Shown here in pieces: positions 37,180 to 46,510 of a stretch of 64,000 nucleotides of DNA. Within the stretch, counting starts at the first letter, position 1, and every line of letters begins with the position of its first letter. The position numbers and the translations under genes were made by a program. This stretch comes from CAILZL01 sp963791615 (lineage in GTDB: Bacteria > Pseudomonadota > Gammaproteobacteria > Steroidobacterales > Steroidobacteraceae), in the NCBI GenBank assembly GCA_963791615.1, contig CAWBTE010000006.1:1240001-1304000 (forward strand), written 5' to 3'. The notes below the pieces were generated by a model. That model was not told the origin of the DNA and searched no databases. It worked only from the letters and a program-made list of their open reading frames with translations.

Positions 37180-37476
37180 ATGAATACCTTCAAACCCCTT
37201 ATGTCAGATCTGGGTGGCGCGCTCGCCACGCTGGAGCGCCGCGCCCAGGAAGTCATGAGCCTGACTGCCAAGGTGCAGCAGATCCTCCCGGAAGGTCAGC
37301 ACGTGCTGGCCGCTGCATACCATGAAGACACGCTGGTAATCACCACCGACTCCGCCGCCTGGACTGCGCAGATTCGCTTCGCTCAGGAAGAGCTGCGCCA
37401 ACAACTGGCGGCGCGGGGAGAAAAGATCTTCGTGCACTTGAAGGTGCGGGTGGGAAATGCCGGGCAGGCGGTGTAG
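37180..37476 (+). CDS. DciA-like DUF721 protein
   Basis: 98-residue small protein of the DUF721/DciA family; DciA loads or stimulates the replicative helicase in many bacteria lacking DnaC. Family traits: HVLAAAYHEDTLVITTDSAAWTAQIRFAQEEL in the centre (seen as HVLAAAYHEDTLVI and SAAWTAQIRFAQEEL), the KH-like fold, and length typical of the short gammaproteobacterial forms. It is divergent from the M23 gene and convergent with lpxC, the usual place of this gene between lpxC and secA. Confidence 0.85.
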   Translation: MNTFKPLMSDLGGALATLERRAQEVMSLTAKVQQILPEGQHVLAAAYHEDTLVITTDSAAWTAQIRFAQEELRQQLAARGEKIFVHLKVRVGNAGQAV

Positions 37477-37506
37477 CGGTTAACGCTGGTTCAGTATTTC
37501 TCGCTG

Positions 37507-37523
37507 CAAAATGCCGTCAGGCA
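37507..37523 (-). terminator. Terminator-like hairpin overlapping the lpxC stop
   Basis: On the minus strand ATGCC-TGAC-GGCAT followed by TTT. The TGA stop of lpxC is in the loop. Short stem, so moderate strength. Confidence 0.5.
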
Positions 37524-38431
37524 TTCGCGGCGATGGGCGTGAAGGCGATGGGCGCAGGATGCGCTGCTTCTGCAAACGTCACGATTTCGGTGGCTTCAGC
37601 ATCAGCCAGAACGGCGCGCAGCAATTTGTTGTTCAGACCATGACCGGATTTGAAGCCGGTGAATTCGCCCAGCACCGGGCCGCCGATCAGGTACAGATCG
37701 CCGATGGCATCCAGAATTTTGTGCTTCACGAACTCATCTTCATAACGCAGCCCATCTTCATTGAGGATGCGGTAGTCATCGAGCACGATGGCGTTATCCA
37801 GCGTACCGCCCAGCGCCAGGTTGCGTGAGCGCAGGAACTCCAGGTCTTTGACGAAACCGAAGGTGCGTGCGCGACTGATTTCTTTCAGGAACGCCGTGGT
37901 GGAAAACTCCATCACGCCCGTCTGTTCGTGCTTCTTGAACGCGGGATGATCAAATTCGATTTCGATATTGAGTTTGAAGCCGTCGTAAGGTTTGAACTCG
38001 GCCCACTTGTCGCCTTCGCTGACGCGCAGGGTTTTCAGGATACGCACGAATTTCTTGGGCGCATTCTGTTCTTCGACACCCGCCGCTTGCAGCAGGAACA
38101 CGAATGGCGCGGCGCTGCCATCCATGATCGGCACTTCAGCTGCCGACAAGTCCACATAGCAGTTATCGATACCCAGTCCGGCAATGGCCGACAGCAGATG
38201 CTCCACCGTCGATACTTTGGCGTTGCCCTTGACAATACTGGTGCCAAACGCGGTCTCACCCACCAGTTCAGCCCGTGCGGGCACATCGGCAGGCTGATCG
38301 AGGTCGGTACGATTAAACACGATGCCGGTATTGGGTGCAGCCGGGCGCAGCATCATCAGCACTTTCTTGCCGGAATGCAGGCCTACGCCACGGGCGCTGA
38401 TCGAGTTTTTGAGCGTTCGCTGTTTGAGCAT
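37517..38431 (-). CDS. lpxC: LpxC, UDP-3-O-acyl-GlcNAc deacetylase
   Basis: Zinc enzyme of the committed step of lipid A synthesis. 304 residues from the ATG at 38431 (MLKQRTLKNSISARGVGLHS, the family N-terminus). Zinc and catalytic residues are visible in VEHLLSAIAGLGIDN, KHKILDAIGDLYLIGG and KSGHGLNNKLLRA. Usual end of the dcw region. A terminator after ftsZ suggests separate transcription from the division genes. Confidence 0.97.
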   Translation of the reverse strand: MLKQRTLKNSISARGVGLHSGKKVLMMLRPAAPNTGIVFNRTDLDQPADVPARAELVGETAFGTSIVKGNAKVSTVEHLLSAIAGLGIDNCYVDLSAAEVPIMDGSAAPFVFLLQAAGVEEQNAPKKFVRILKTLRVSEGDKWAEFKPYDGFKLNIEIEFDHPAFKKHEQTGVMEFSTTAFLKEISRARTFGFVKDLEFLRSRNLALGGTLDNAIVLDDYRILNEDGLRYEDEFVKHKILDAIGDLYLIGGPVLGEFTGFKSGHGLNNKLLRAVLADAEATEIVTFAEAAHPAPIAFTPIAANA

Positions 38432-38522
38432 GACCCTGAAACCGTAACACAGCCGACAAAACACCGGCAATCAATCGGACATTGGCGACAACTTTCAAGG
38501 CGCATTTTTCAATACGCCAACC

Positions 38523-38558
38523 GAAAAAGCCGGCGGATTACGCTATGCCAATCCGCCC
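38523..38558 (-). terminator. Rho-independent terminator after ftsZ
   Basis: Arms GGCGGATT (38532-38539) and AATCCGCC (38550-38557); on the minus strand the stem is followed by GGCTTTTTC. It marks the end of the dcw operon before lpxC. Confidence 0.75.
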
Positions 38559-38572
38559 ACCCGGGCTACCTG

Positions 38573-39772
38573 TCAATCCGCCTGACGGCGCAAAAACGCC
38601 GGAATATCCAGCATGGATTCATCCGCAAAACTCAGGCCATCACCCACCGCACGACGCTGTGCCGGCTGCGATGCCTGTTGCTCACGCTGGTTACGAATGT
38701 AGGTGGGAATGCTGAGATCGTCCGGCAATGGCCGGGTGGCCGGACGCTCGGCACGACCACCGGGCACCGCCACCGGGCGGCGCGCATCCATCTCGGGAAT
38801 TTGCACCTGCATGACCTGCTTGCCGATGCCGGTAGCTACCACGGTAACGCGGATTTCATCGCTCATTTCCGGATCGATCACGCAGCCCACCACCACGTTG
38901 GCGTCTTCCGAGGCGTAACGCTTGACGGTGTCGCCGACGATGGCGAACTCACTGGTGCGCAGATCCAGACCGGCAGTGACGTTGATCAGCAGGCCATGTG
39001 CGCCTTGCAGATTCACGTCTTCCAGCAACGGACTGGACACCGCCGCTTCAGCGGCTTCACGCGCACGATTTTCGCCACGCGCGGAACCCGAACCCATCAT
39101 CGCCATGCCGGTTTCCGCCATCACGGTACGCACGTCAGCAAAGTCGACGTTGATCATGCCGGGTTTGGTGATCAGATCAGCAATGCCCTGCACTGCGCCC
39201 TGCAACACCTGGTTGGCCGCTTTGAAGGCATCCAGCAAGGTCATGTCGCCACCGAGCACGCTGAGCAACTTCTGGTTGGGAATGGTGATCAGCGAGTCCA
39301 CATGTTTGGACAATTCGGCAATGCCCTGATCAGCGAGGTTGGATCGCTTTGAACCTTCCATCGCAAACGGCTTGGTCACAATAGCCACCGTGAGGATGCC
39401 CAGCTCCTTGGCGACCTGCGCCACCACCGGCGCCGCACCGGTGCCGGTACCGCCACCCATGCCAGCCGTAATGAACAGCATGTCCGAGCCTTCAATCATT
39501 TCAATGATGCGATCACGATCTTCCATCGCGGCCTGACGACCTACTTCCGGATCGGCACCCGCACCCAGACCCTTGGTGATATTGCAGCCAATCTGCAAAC
39601 CCATCTTCACCTTGGAATGCTTCAACGCCTGCGCATCGGTGTTCAGGCAAATGAAGTCCACGCCCTCAACGCCGGCATTGACCATATGCGTTACGGCATT
39701 GCCGCCGCCGCCACCCACGCCCACCACCTTGATGACCGCGCCCTGATTCTCAGTATCTGCGAGTACAAACAT
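38573..39772 (-). CDS. ftsZ: Cell division tubulin homologue FtsZ
   Basis: 399-residue GTPase that forms the Z-ring. Tubulin-type GTP loop GGGTGTGAAP near residue 107, T3 and T7 loops (NVDFADVRTVM), and a C-terminal tail DESMLDIPAFLRRQAD that binds FtsA, ZipA and ZapD. N-terminus KVVGVGGGGGNAV is standard. A disordered linker (about 320-380) links core and tail. Last gene of the dcw cluster before a terminator. Confidence 0.98.
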   Translation of the reverse strand: MFVLADTENQGAVIKVVGVGGGGGNAVTHMVNAGVEGVDFICLNTDAQALKHSKVKMGLQIGCNITKGLGAGADPEVGRQAAMEDRDRIIEMIEGSDMLFITAGMGGGTGTGAAPVVAQVAKELGILTVAIVTKPFAMEGSKRSNLADQGIAELSKHVDSLITIPNQKLLSVLGGDMTLLDAFKAANQVLQGAVQGIADLITKPGMINVDFADVRTVMAETGMAMMGSGSARGENRAREAAEAAVSSPLLEDVNLQGAHGLLINVTAGLDLRTSEFAIVGDTVKRYASEDANVVVGCVIDPEMSDEIRVTVVATGIGKQVMQVQIPEMDARRPVAVPGGRAERPATRPLPDDLSIPTYIRNQREQQASQPAQRRAVGDGLSFADESMLDIPAFLRRQAD

Positions 39773-39872
39773 GGTTACTCTCCTTCTGCATCAAATGAAA
39801 AGATGAAATAAATAAACAGGAAAACAAAAACTCAAAACCAGACTTGCCCACTCTTCCGTGGCAAGGAAAAAA

Positions 39873-41123
39873 TCAGAAATCGCCATTGAACCAGCCCTTC
39901 ATGCGATCCCAGATATTCTTGACGTTGATCTGACTGACCAGCGGCGCATCACGCCGATTGCTGCGTACATAGTTCTCGCGGCCATACAGCAACAGACCCA
40001 CACCGGTTGCATAAATCGGATTGCGCACCACATCCGCGAGGCCAGTGATGTGCTGCGGCGAACCCAGCCGCACCGGCATGTGGAAAATTTCTTCGGCCAG
40101 TTCCACTGCGCCTTCCATCTTGGAGCTACCGCCGGTGAGCACCACCCCTGCCGCAATAACTTCCTCATAGCCGGAGCGCTGCAACTCCATGCGCACCATC
40201 TGAAACAGTTCTTCGTAACGCGGCTCCACCACTTCGGCGAGCGTCTGGCGCGCCAGACGGCGCGGCGGACGATCGCCCACGCTGGGCACCTCAATGGTTT
40301 CATCGGCATGCGCCAGCTGCGACAGCGCGCAGGCATACTTCATCTTGATTTCTTCAGCGTGATGCGTGGGCGTGCGCAGACTGACAGCAATATCATTGGT
40401 GACCTGATCGCCGGCAATGGGGATGACTGCCGTATATCGGATGGCGCCGCCGGAAAACACTGCGATGTCAGTGGTGCCACCGCCGATATCCACCAGACAC
40501 ACACCCAGTTCCTTTTCATCATCCGCCAACACCGCATAACTGGAGGCCAGCTGCTCAAGCACTACGTCATCCACCGTGAGGCCGCAACGCTGCACGCACT
40601 TGACGATGTTCTGCGCAGCGCTTTCAGCACCCGTGACAATGTGCACCTTGGCTTCCAGACGCACACCCGCCATACCCACCGGTTCACGAATACCTTCCTG
40701 AGCATCAATGATGAATTCCTGCGGCAGGATATGCAGGATCTTCTGGTCAGCGGGAATGGCCACGGCGCGCGCTGCATCGATGACGCGATCCACGTCTTCC
40801 GCGGTGACTTCCTTGTTACGGATCGCGACGATGCCGTGTGAATTCAGACTGCGCACATGGCTGCCGGCGATACCCGCATATACCGAGTGAATTTCGCAAC
40901 CCGCCATCAGCTCCGCTTCTTCAATGGCGCGCTGGATGGACTGCACGGTGGATTCGATATTCACCACCACGCCTTTTTTCAGGCCACGCGACGGATGCGA
41001 ACCGAGACCGATGATTTCGATGCTGTTGTCTGGCCGGATCTCACCGACCAGCGCCACCACCTTGGAGGTGCCGATGTCGAGCCCGACAATCAGGTTGCGT
41101 TCAAGTTTCTTGGACATTGCCAT
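39873..41123 (-). CDS. ftsA: Cell division protein FtsA
   Basis: 416-residue actin-like protein that ties FtsZ to the membrane. Actin-family ATP sites: GLDIGTSKVVALVGE near 15, CLVDIGGGTTDIAVF near 205 and VLTGGSSKMEGA near 335. The C-terminal amphipathic membrane helix IWDRMKGWFNGDF is present. Two ATGs lie close (41123, 41117); either gives a normal product. Starts three bases after the ftsQ stop. Confidence 0.97.
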   Translation of the reverse strand: MAMSKKLERNLIVGLDIGTSKVVALVGEIRPDNSIEIIGLGSHPSRGLKKGVVVNIESTVQSIQRAIEEAELMAGCEIHSVYAGIAGSHVRSLNSHGIVAIRNKEVTAEDVDRVIDAARAVAIPADQKILHILPQEFIIDAQEGIREPVGMAGVRLEAKVHIVTGAESAAQNIVKCVQRCGLTVDDVVLEQLASSYAVLADDEKELGVCLVDIGGGTTDIAVFSGGAIRYTAVIPIAGDQVTNDIAVSLRTPTHHAEEIKMKYACALSQLAHADETIEVPSVGDRPPRRLARQTLAEVVEPRYEELFQMVRMELQRSGYEEVIAAGVVLTGGSSKMEGAVELAEEIFHMPVRLGSPQHITGLADVVRNPIYATGVGLLLYGRENYVRSNRRDAPLVSQINVKNIWDRMKGWFNGDF

Positions 41124-41125
41124 CT

Positions 41126-41947
41126 TTACCCTGCTCTCTGCGTGGCGCCCGCGTTGCTACCTTCACCCCAACCGATGGAGAAGCCGTTGCTGTAACGCAT
41201 ATCGACATATCTCACCTGGCCCATGCGGGTAGCGATCACCGGACTTGCCGCCGCAATAAATCTTTCCAGTCGCACACTGACGTCCTGACGACCCAGCCGG
41301 ACTTCCACACCATTGCTCAATTGCAGATTCCATGAACCGCGCTCATCCAGCGTGACGCGACTCAAACGCAGCCCTACCGTCAGCAGGCGCGGATAGGTAT
41401 CGAGATAAAGTTTCGCCACCTGCGATTCAGTGCCCTGCGGCCCGTTGAGCTGCGGCAGTTCTGCCGGAAGATCGCGAGCGTCGGGCAGGAACAACTCGCC
41501 ATGCGTGTTGAGCAGACCTGTCTGTTTACTATCAGGGTCGCTATCAGGAGTGTTCCAGCGCGCGACCGCCACCTGCTCAGTCACCATTACCCGCAGACCA
41601 TCGGGCCAGGCGCGTTCGATGCGCGCATAGTCAATCCAGCGGATGGCTTCCAGCGCGTGCTTCACCTCTGCCAGATCAATGGAAATGAAACCACGCCGTG
41701 CGAACGGCTCCAGCGCCTGCTCAATCTGCAGCCGCGATACCTGCGTGAACTTGCCGCTGATCTCGGCGCGCTGGATGGGCCGATCCAGCATCGACACCAC
41801 GGCAAACCACAGCATCAGAATCAACGCTGCAACCAGGCTCACCATCAAGACCTGTTGGCGATGCGCGCGCAGCCATTCCAGGCGCGCATCGACGCTGCTC
41901 GCGCTGACTGCACTGCGTACTGGTTTTGCCTGTTTGCTGCCGAACAT
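41126..41947 (-). CDS. ftsQ: Cell division protein FtsQ
   Basis: 273-residue bitopic protein of the divisome that recruits FtsB and FtsL. I chose the ATG at 41947; a longer frame to 42037 runs into the REP-like repeat and is not conserved. One membrane helix (about 34-56, VLMVSLVAALILMLWFAVV), then a POTRA domain (RAEISGKFTQVSRLQIEQAL) and the FtsQ beta domain (WPDGLRVMVTEQVAVARW). Located in the classical ddl-ftsQ-ftsA order. Confidence 0.95.
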   Translation of the reverse strand: MFGSKQAKPVRSAVSASSVDARLEWLRAHRQQVLMVSLVAALILMLWFAVVSMLDRPIQRAEISGKFTQVSRLQIEQALEPFARRGFISIDLAEVKHALEAIRWIDYARIERAWPDGLRVMVTEQVAVARWNTPDSDPDSKQTGLLNTHGELFLPDARDLPAELPQLNGPQGTESQVAKLYLDTYPRLLTVGLRLSRVTLDERGSWNLQLSNGVEVRLGRQDVSVRLERFIAAASPVIATRMGQVRYVDMRYSNGFSIGWGEGSNAGATQRAG

Positions 41948-41972
41948 GTTGTCTCTAAACCTCACCTTCTCT

Positions 41973-42034
41973 CGTAGGGGCCGCTCGTGAGCGACCCTCT
42001 GCCTGCGGAGGGCGGCTCGCGAGCCGCCCCTACA
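41973..42034. repeat. REP-like palindromic doublet, copy 2
   Basis: Same outline as the element at 17072: outer CGTAGGGGC and GCCCCTACA with two palindromic halves (GGCCGCTCGTGAGCGACC and GGGCGGCTCGCGAGCCGCCC) around CTCTGCCTGCGGA. Lies between ddl and ftsQ within an otherwise gapless operon. Confidence 0.75.
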
Positions 42035-42048
42035 CACATCGAAATCGC

Positions 42049-42981
42049 CTATTTCACCGTGTCTTCAAGAATCCGCCACACCAGTTCATCGAACTCAATA
42101 CCAACCTGACGAGCCGCCTTGGGCACCAGCGAATGACTGGTCATGCCCGGCGCGGTATTCACTTCCAGCAGATAGTTGTTGCCCTGCGCATCACGCATCA
42201 CATCAATGCGCGCCCAGCCACTGCAACCAATTGCCTTGAATGCCTTGAGCACCAGCGCCTGCATCTCGCGCTCGGCCTCGCCTTCGAGGCCCGGGCAGAT
42301 ATAGGTGGTGTCATCGGCCACATACTTGGCGTGATAGTCGTAGTACTCGCCTGCGGGCACGATGCGAATGCTGGGCAGCACTTGCTCGCCGAGCACCGGC
42401 ACACTGAACTCACTGCCCTGAATGAGTTGCTCCATGAGCATCTCGCCTTCATAACGCGCTGCCAGTTCCACCGCCTGGGCCAGATCACTTTCCTTGAAGA
42501 CGCGACTGACGCCAACACTGGAACCTTCGCAGGAAGGTTTGATGATCACCGGCAAGCCCAGTGAGCGTGCCGCAGCCACCACGTCATCACCTTTCTGCAA
42601 ACGCACATAGCGCGGCGTAGACAACCCCAACGACAACCAGACCTGCTTGGTGCGGATCTTGTCCATGGCCAGCGCCGAGCCCAGTACGCCCGAACCGGTA
42701 TAAGGAATACCGAATGATTCCAGCAGGCCTTGCAACACACCGTCCTCACCACCGCCCTTGTTGCCATGCAGGATGTTGAACACGCGATCAAACCGCTTCG
42801 CTACCAGCCCATCCAGCAAGGCTGGAATGCCATCCACCGCCACGGCATTGACGCCACGCTGTTGCAATGCCTGCAATACGGCTGCGCCCGACACCAGCGA
42901 CACTTCGCGTTCGGACGACGTACCGCCCATCAACACCGCGACCCGGCCAAACTCCGCTGCGTTTGTGACCTTCTTGCTCAT
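42049..42981 (-). CDS. ddl: D-alanine-D-alanine ligase
   Basis: 310-residue ATP-grasp ligase that makes the D-Ala-D-Ala end of the peptidoglycan stem. Motifs: MGGTSSEREVSLVSG near 18, NILHGNKGGGEDGVLQGLLE near 69, KPSCEGSSVGVSRV near 150 and LEVNTAPGMTSHSLVPKAA near 272. DdlB-type by position in the dcw cluster. Start overlaps the murB stop (ATGA). Confidence 0.97.
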   Translation of the reverse strand: MSKKVTNAAEFGRVAVLMGGTSSEREVSLVSGAAVLQALQQRGVNAVAVDGIPALLDGLVAKRFDRVFNILHGNKGGGEDGVLQGLLESFGIPYTGSGVLGSALAMDKIRTKQVWLSLGLSTPRYVRLQKGDDVVAAARSLGLPVIIKPSCEGSSVGVSRVFKESDLAQAVELAARYEGEMLMEQLIQGSEFSVPVLGEQVLPSIRIVPAGEYYDYHAKYVADDTTYICPGLEGEAEREMQALVLKAFKAIGCSGWARIDVMRDAQGNNYLLEVNTAPGMTSHSLVPKAARQVGIEFDELVWRILEDTVK

Positions 42982-43953
42982 TCACTGTCCTTCACGGTGC
43001 TCGCCCATGCATCGCTCACTGGAGCGAATGCCTCACCCACAATGCGCACTTCCGGCTTGAGTTCGATACCGTACTGCTGCTGGACCGTCGCTTTGACAAA
43101 GGCAATCAGTTGTTCCAGCTCGGCCGCTGTGGCCGTGCCTTCGTTGATAATGAAATTGGCGTGCTTGGTGGAGACCACCGCACCGCCAATACGAAAACCC
43201 TTGAGGCCAGCGCTTTCAACCAGCTTCGCAGCATGATGGCCGGGGGGATTGGTGAATACCGAGCCACAGGAAGGCTCGCCAATCGGTTGTGATTCCTTGC
43301 GCCGCGCCAGCAGTGCGCGAATTTCGGCTTCACCATCGGCATCGCTTTCGGAAAAACTTAAGCAGCGCGCCGAGGAACCATTCTTCATGCGAATCGTTCA
43401 CCGGGCGCACATGGCGATACGCCACTTCGTAGTCACTTTCGAGACGACGTTTTATTTCGCCCTGCCGATTGATGGTTTCCACTTCCACCACATGTCGCCA
43501 GGTCTCGCCGCCAAACGCTCCGGCATTCATCGCCAATGCGCCACCCAGTGTGCCGGGAATGCCAGCGAAAAATTCTGCCGGGCCGAGATTCCACTTGGCG
43601 CATTGTTTGGCCAGCTTGGCGCAGGGCACACCGGCATCGCACCACACTTCGGTTTCGCCCAGACGCTGCAACTCGCTCAATGCGCCATGGGTTTCGATCA
43701 CGGCAGCACGTACGCCGCCATCACGCACCAGCAGGTTGCTGCCCAGACCCAGCCATAACACCGGCATGTCCAGCGGCAATGATTTCAGGAACAGCGCCAC
43801 GTCCTGCTTGCTGGCTGGCTTGAAAAACACATCAGCAGGTCCGCCCACGCGCCACGAGGTGTGCTTTGCCAAGGGCTCATCAAACAACACGCGCCCCTGC
43901 AACCCGGCAGGCAAACTGAAAGGCGAAGCGGTCATGTGCCGGAGCGCATTCAC
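42978..43953 (-). pseudogene. murB: MurB, UDP-N-acetylenolpyruvoylglucosamine reductase, frameshifted
   Basis: FAD enzyme that makes UDP-MurNAc. Two frames: 43330-43953 (GTG start overlapping the murC stop; HTSWRVGGPADVF, LGLGSNLLVRDGG, GIPGTLGGALAMNAGAFGGE, YRHV) and 42978-43388 (GEPSCGSVFTNPPGHHAAKLVE, GGAVVSTKHANFI). They join if one base is removed from a five-A run at 43352-43356, so that ALLKFSESDADGEAEIR reads through. MurB is essential in related bacteria, so a sequencing error in the homopolymer is the most likely cause. Confidence 0.9.
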
Positions 43954-45395
43954 TTGCTGCCTCCCGTATGCGGGCTGAGCAAGTGCATACCGGTCAACAG
44001 CTTCGGCAACTCCGGCGCGAGTGCGCCAATGCTGCCGGCGCCCATGGTCACCACCACATCGCCATCACGCAGGATGTGCAACAAGGCTTCCGGCAAGGCA
44101 TCCACCGTCTTGACCAGAATTGGTTCAACACGACCATGCGAACGGATGGCGCGACAGATGGCCTTGCCATCCGCGCCCTGAATCGGCGTTTCACCTGCGG
44201 CGTAAACTTCAGTGACGATCAAGGCATCGGTGTCAGCCAGCACCTGTGCAAACTCATCCAGCAAATCGCGGGTGCGTGTGTAGCGATGTGGCTGGAAGGC
44301 CAGCACCACGCGGCGGCCCGACCAGCCCTGGCGAATGGCTTCCAGCGTTGCAGCAATTTCCGTGGGGTGATGGCCATAGTCATCCACCAGCGTGATCGTG
44401 CCTGCCGCAATCTTCACATCGCCATACTGCTGCAGGCGACGATCAATACCCTGGAAGTGCGACAGTGCGGTCTGGATCGCCTGATCACTGACTTCAAGTT
44501 CGGTAGCCACCGCAATCGCCGCCAGCGAATTCAATACATTGTGCAGACCGGGCGTATTCAGACGCACGCACAAGGGCGACTTGCCGGGACGTAACACATC
44601 AAATGCCGACTGCATGCCATGACGTTCGATGTTCACTGCGCGGATGTCAGCATGTTCAACCGTACCGTAGGTCACCACCGGACGACCGACGCGATCAATC
44701 AGGGCCGCCGTCTCGGCGTCATCCACACACATCACCGCCAGACCATAAAACGGCAGGTTATGCAGAAAGTCGACAAAGCTCTGTTTGTAGCGTTCGAAGT
44801 CGCCGTCATGGGTACCGAGATGATCGGCATCAATGTTGGTGACAATGGCAATCATGGCTTGCAGATGCAGGAACGACGCATCGCTTTCATCCGCTTCGGC
44901 CACCAGATATTTGCCGGTGCCAAGGCGCGCATTGGTACCAGCGCTTTTCAGACGTCCGCCAATCACAAAGGTAGGATCAAGGCGACCTTCGGCCAATAAA
45001 CTCGCCACCATACTGGTGGTGGTGGTCTTGCCATGCGTACCCGCGACGGCAATGGAATAACGGAAGCGCATCAGCTCGCCGAGCATTTCAGCGCGCGGCA
45101 CCACCGGAATTCGCTGCGTATGTGCCTGCACCACTTCCGGATTCTCACTGGCCACCGCCGTGGACACCACAATCACATCCGCGCCCGCAATATTTTCCGC
45201 CGCGTGGCCAAACATCACCCGCGCGCCCAGCGACTGCAAACGCCGTGTCACGGTATTGGGCTTGAGATCCGAACCCTGCACTGTATAGCCAAGATTGATC
45301 AGCACCTCGGCAATGCCGCCCATGCCCGCGCCACCAATGCCCACAAAGTGAATGGCGTGGATGCGGCGCATGCGGTCGTTCATCTGTGCGCTCAT
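43950..45395 (-). CDS. murC: UDP-N-acetylmuramate-L-alanine ligase
   Basis: 481-residue Mur ligase adding the first residue (L-Ala) to UDP-MurNAc. I chose the ATG at 45395, overlapping the murG stop (ATGA). Motifs: HFVGIGGAGMGGIAEVL Rossmann start, ATP loop VAGTHGKTTTTSMVASLL near 115, EADESDASF near 165, and C-terminal DDYGHHPTEIAATL near 335. The order murG-murC-murB-ddl is normal. Confidence 0.97.
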   Translation of the reverse strand: MSAQMNDRMRRIHAIHFVGIGGAGMGGIAEVLINLGYTVQGSDLKPNTVTRRLQSLGARVMFGHAAENIAGADVIVVSTAVASENPEVVQAHTQRIPVVPRAEMLGELMRFRYSIAVAGTHGKTTTTSMVASLLAEGRLDPTFVIGGRLKSAGTNARLGTGKYLVAEADESDASFLHLQAMIAIVTNIDADHLGTHDGDFERYKQSFVDFLHNLPFYGLAVMCVDDAETAALIDRVGRPVVTYGTVEHADIRAVNIERHGMQSAFDVLRPGKSPLCVRLNTPGLHNVLNSLAAIAVATELEVSDQAIQTALSHFQGIDRRLQQYGDVKIAAGTITLVDDYGHHPTEIAATLEAIRQGWSGRRVVLAFQPHRYTRTRDLLDEFAQVLADTDALIVTEVYAAGETPIQGADGKAICRAIRSHGRVEPILVKTVDALPEALLHILRDGDVVVTMGAGSIGALAPELPKLLTGMHLLSPHTGGSK

Positions 45396-46510
45396 GCCGC
45401 ATCTCCAGCAGCGAGTCTGGAACACTCATCGGCAATACGCACATCCGCATCCACAATGGCGCGTTCGCGCGCACGTTCTGCCATGTGCAACAAATGCGCA
45501 CGCCCCTGCACAAACAGATTGTGCAGGGCATCGGCCAGACGCTGCGCCCCCTTGTCACCACTGAGATCGCGTTCCTGTATCAGCACCGCTGCGCCGGCAT
45601 TCACCAGAAATTGCGCGTTGTGGGTCTGATGATCGTCCACTGCGGCAGGGAACGGCACGAACAGCGCTGGCACACCCACTGCGGCTAATTCACTCACGGT
45701 CAACGCACCGGCGCGACAGATCACCAGATCGGCCCAGCCATACATCGCAGCCATGTCATCAATGAAGGCGCGCACCTCGCCTTCGACCTTGCTATCGCGA
45801 TAAGCCGCTTGCGCGGCGGCGAGATTTTTTTCACCCGCCTGATGAATCACCTGCGGACGTTCATCAGTTTGTAACAAGGCCAGCGCCGCTGGCACCAATG
45901 TATTCAGACGCTGCGCACCCAGTGAGCCGCCCACTACCAGCAGACGCATGGCGTCATGGCGGGATGCGAATCGCTGTGCCGGCGCGGGCACGCTGGTTAT
46001 CTCGCGACGCACCGGATTACCGACGCAGATCGCGGCGCGGCCAAACGCCCTGTCAGTAAATGAATGGGGGAATGCTTCGTACACACGCTGCGCGATCTTC
46101 GCCAGCCAGCGATTGGTCATGCCGGCAATCGCATTCTGTTCGTGAATCACCAGCGGCTTGCGCAGCAACCATGCGGCAATACCACCCGGGCCACTGACAA
46201 AACCACCGGCGCCAAACACCACCACGGGCTTGCGTCTGCGTATCACCTGCATGGCCTGCAGCACGGCGCGCAACAGATTCAGTGGCGCGAACAACGCAGT
46301 CAGCATGCCCTTGCCCCGCACGCCAGACACGGTGATGTATTCCATCTCGATGCCATGCTGTGGCACCAGACGGCTTTCCATGCCGCGCTCAGTACCCAGC
46401 CATACCGGCGTCAAACCTCGCTCACGCAGCACCCGCGCGACAGCAAGCGCCGGGAACACATGCCCGCCGGTGCCGCCCGCCATGATCAGCGCGATGCGCG
46501 GTGTGCTCAT
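45392..46510 (-). CDS. murG: MurG, lipid II-forming GlcNAc transferase
   Basis: 372-residue glycosyltransferase (GT28) acting on the inner face of the membrane to turn lipid I into lipid II. Motifs: MAGGTGGHVFPALAVA at the start, VFGAGGFVSGPGGIAAWL near 98, VVGGSLGAQRLNTLVP near 190 and FPAAVDDHQTHNAQFL near 290 with the UDP-sugar-binding acidic region before it (CRAGALTVSELAAVGVP). Start overlaps the ftsW stop. Confidence 0.97.
   Translation of the reverse strand: MSTPRIALIMAGGTGGHVFPALAVARVLRERGLTPVWLGTERGMESRLVPQHGIEMEYITVSGVRGKGMLTALFAPLNLLRAVLQAMQVIRRRKPVVVFGAGGFVSGPGGIAAWLLRKPLVIHEQNAIAGMTNRWLAKIAQRVYEAFPHSFTDRAFGRAAICVGNPVRREITSVPAPAQRFASRHDAMRLLVVGGSLGAQRLNTLVPAALALLQTDERPQVIHQAGEKNLAAAQAAYRDSKVEGEVRAFIDDMAAMYGWADLVICRAGALTVSELAAVGVPALFVPFPAAVDDHQTHNAQFLVNAGAAVLIQERDLSGDKGAQRLADALHNLFVQGRAHLLHMAERARERAIVDADVRIADECSRLAAGDAA

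Noticed and set aside
37020..37180. GEMM-I element as a leader of dciA on the plus strand
   Set aside because: The conserved blocks read only on the minus strand, toward the M23 peptidase gene.
37928..39352. 474-codon plus-strand frame opposite lpxC and ftsZ
   Set aside because: Antisense to two well-supported essential genes; His- and Gln-rich, as expected of a codon-bias shadow.
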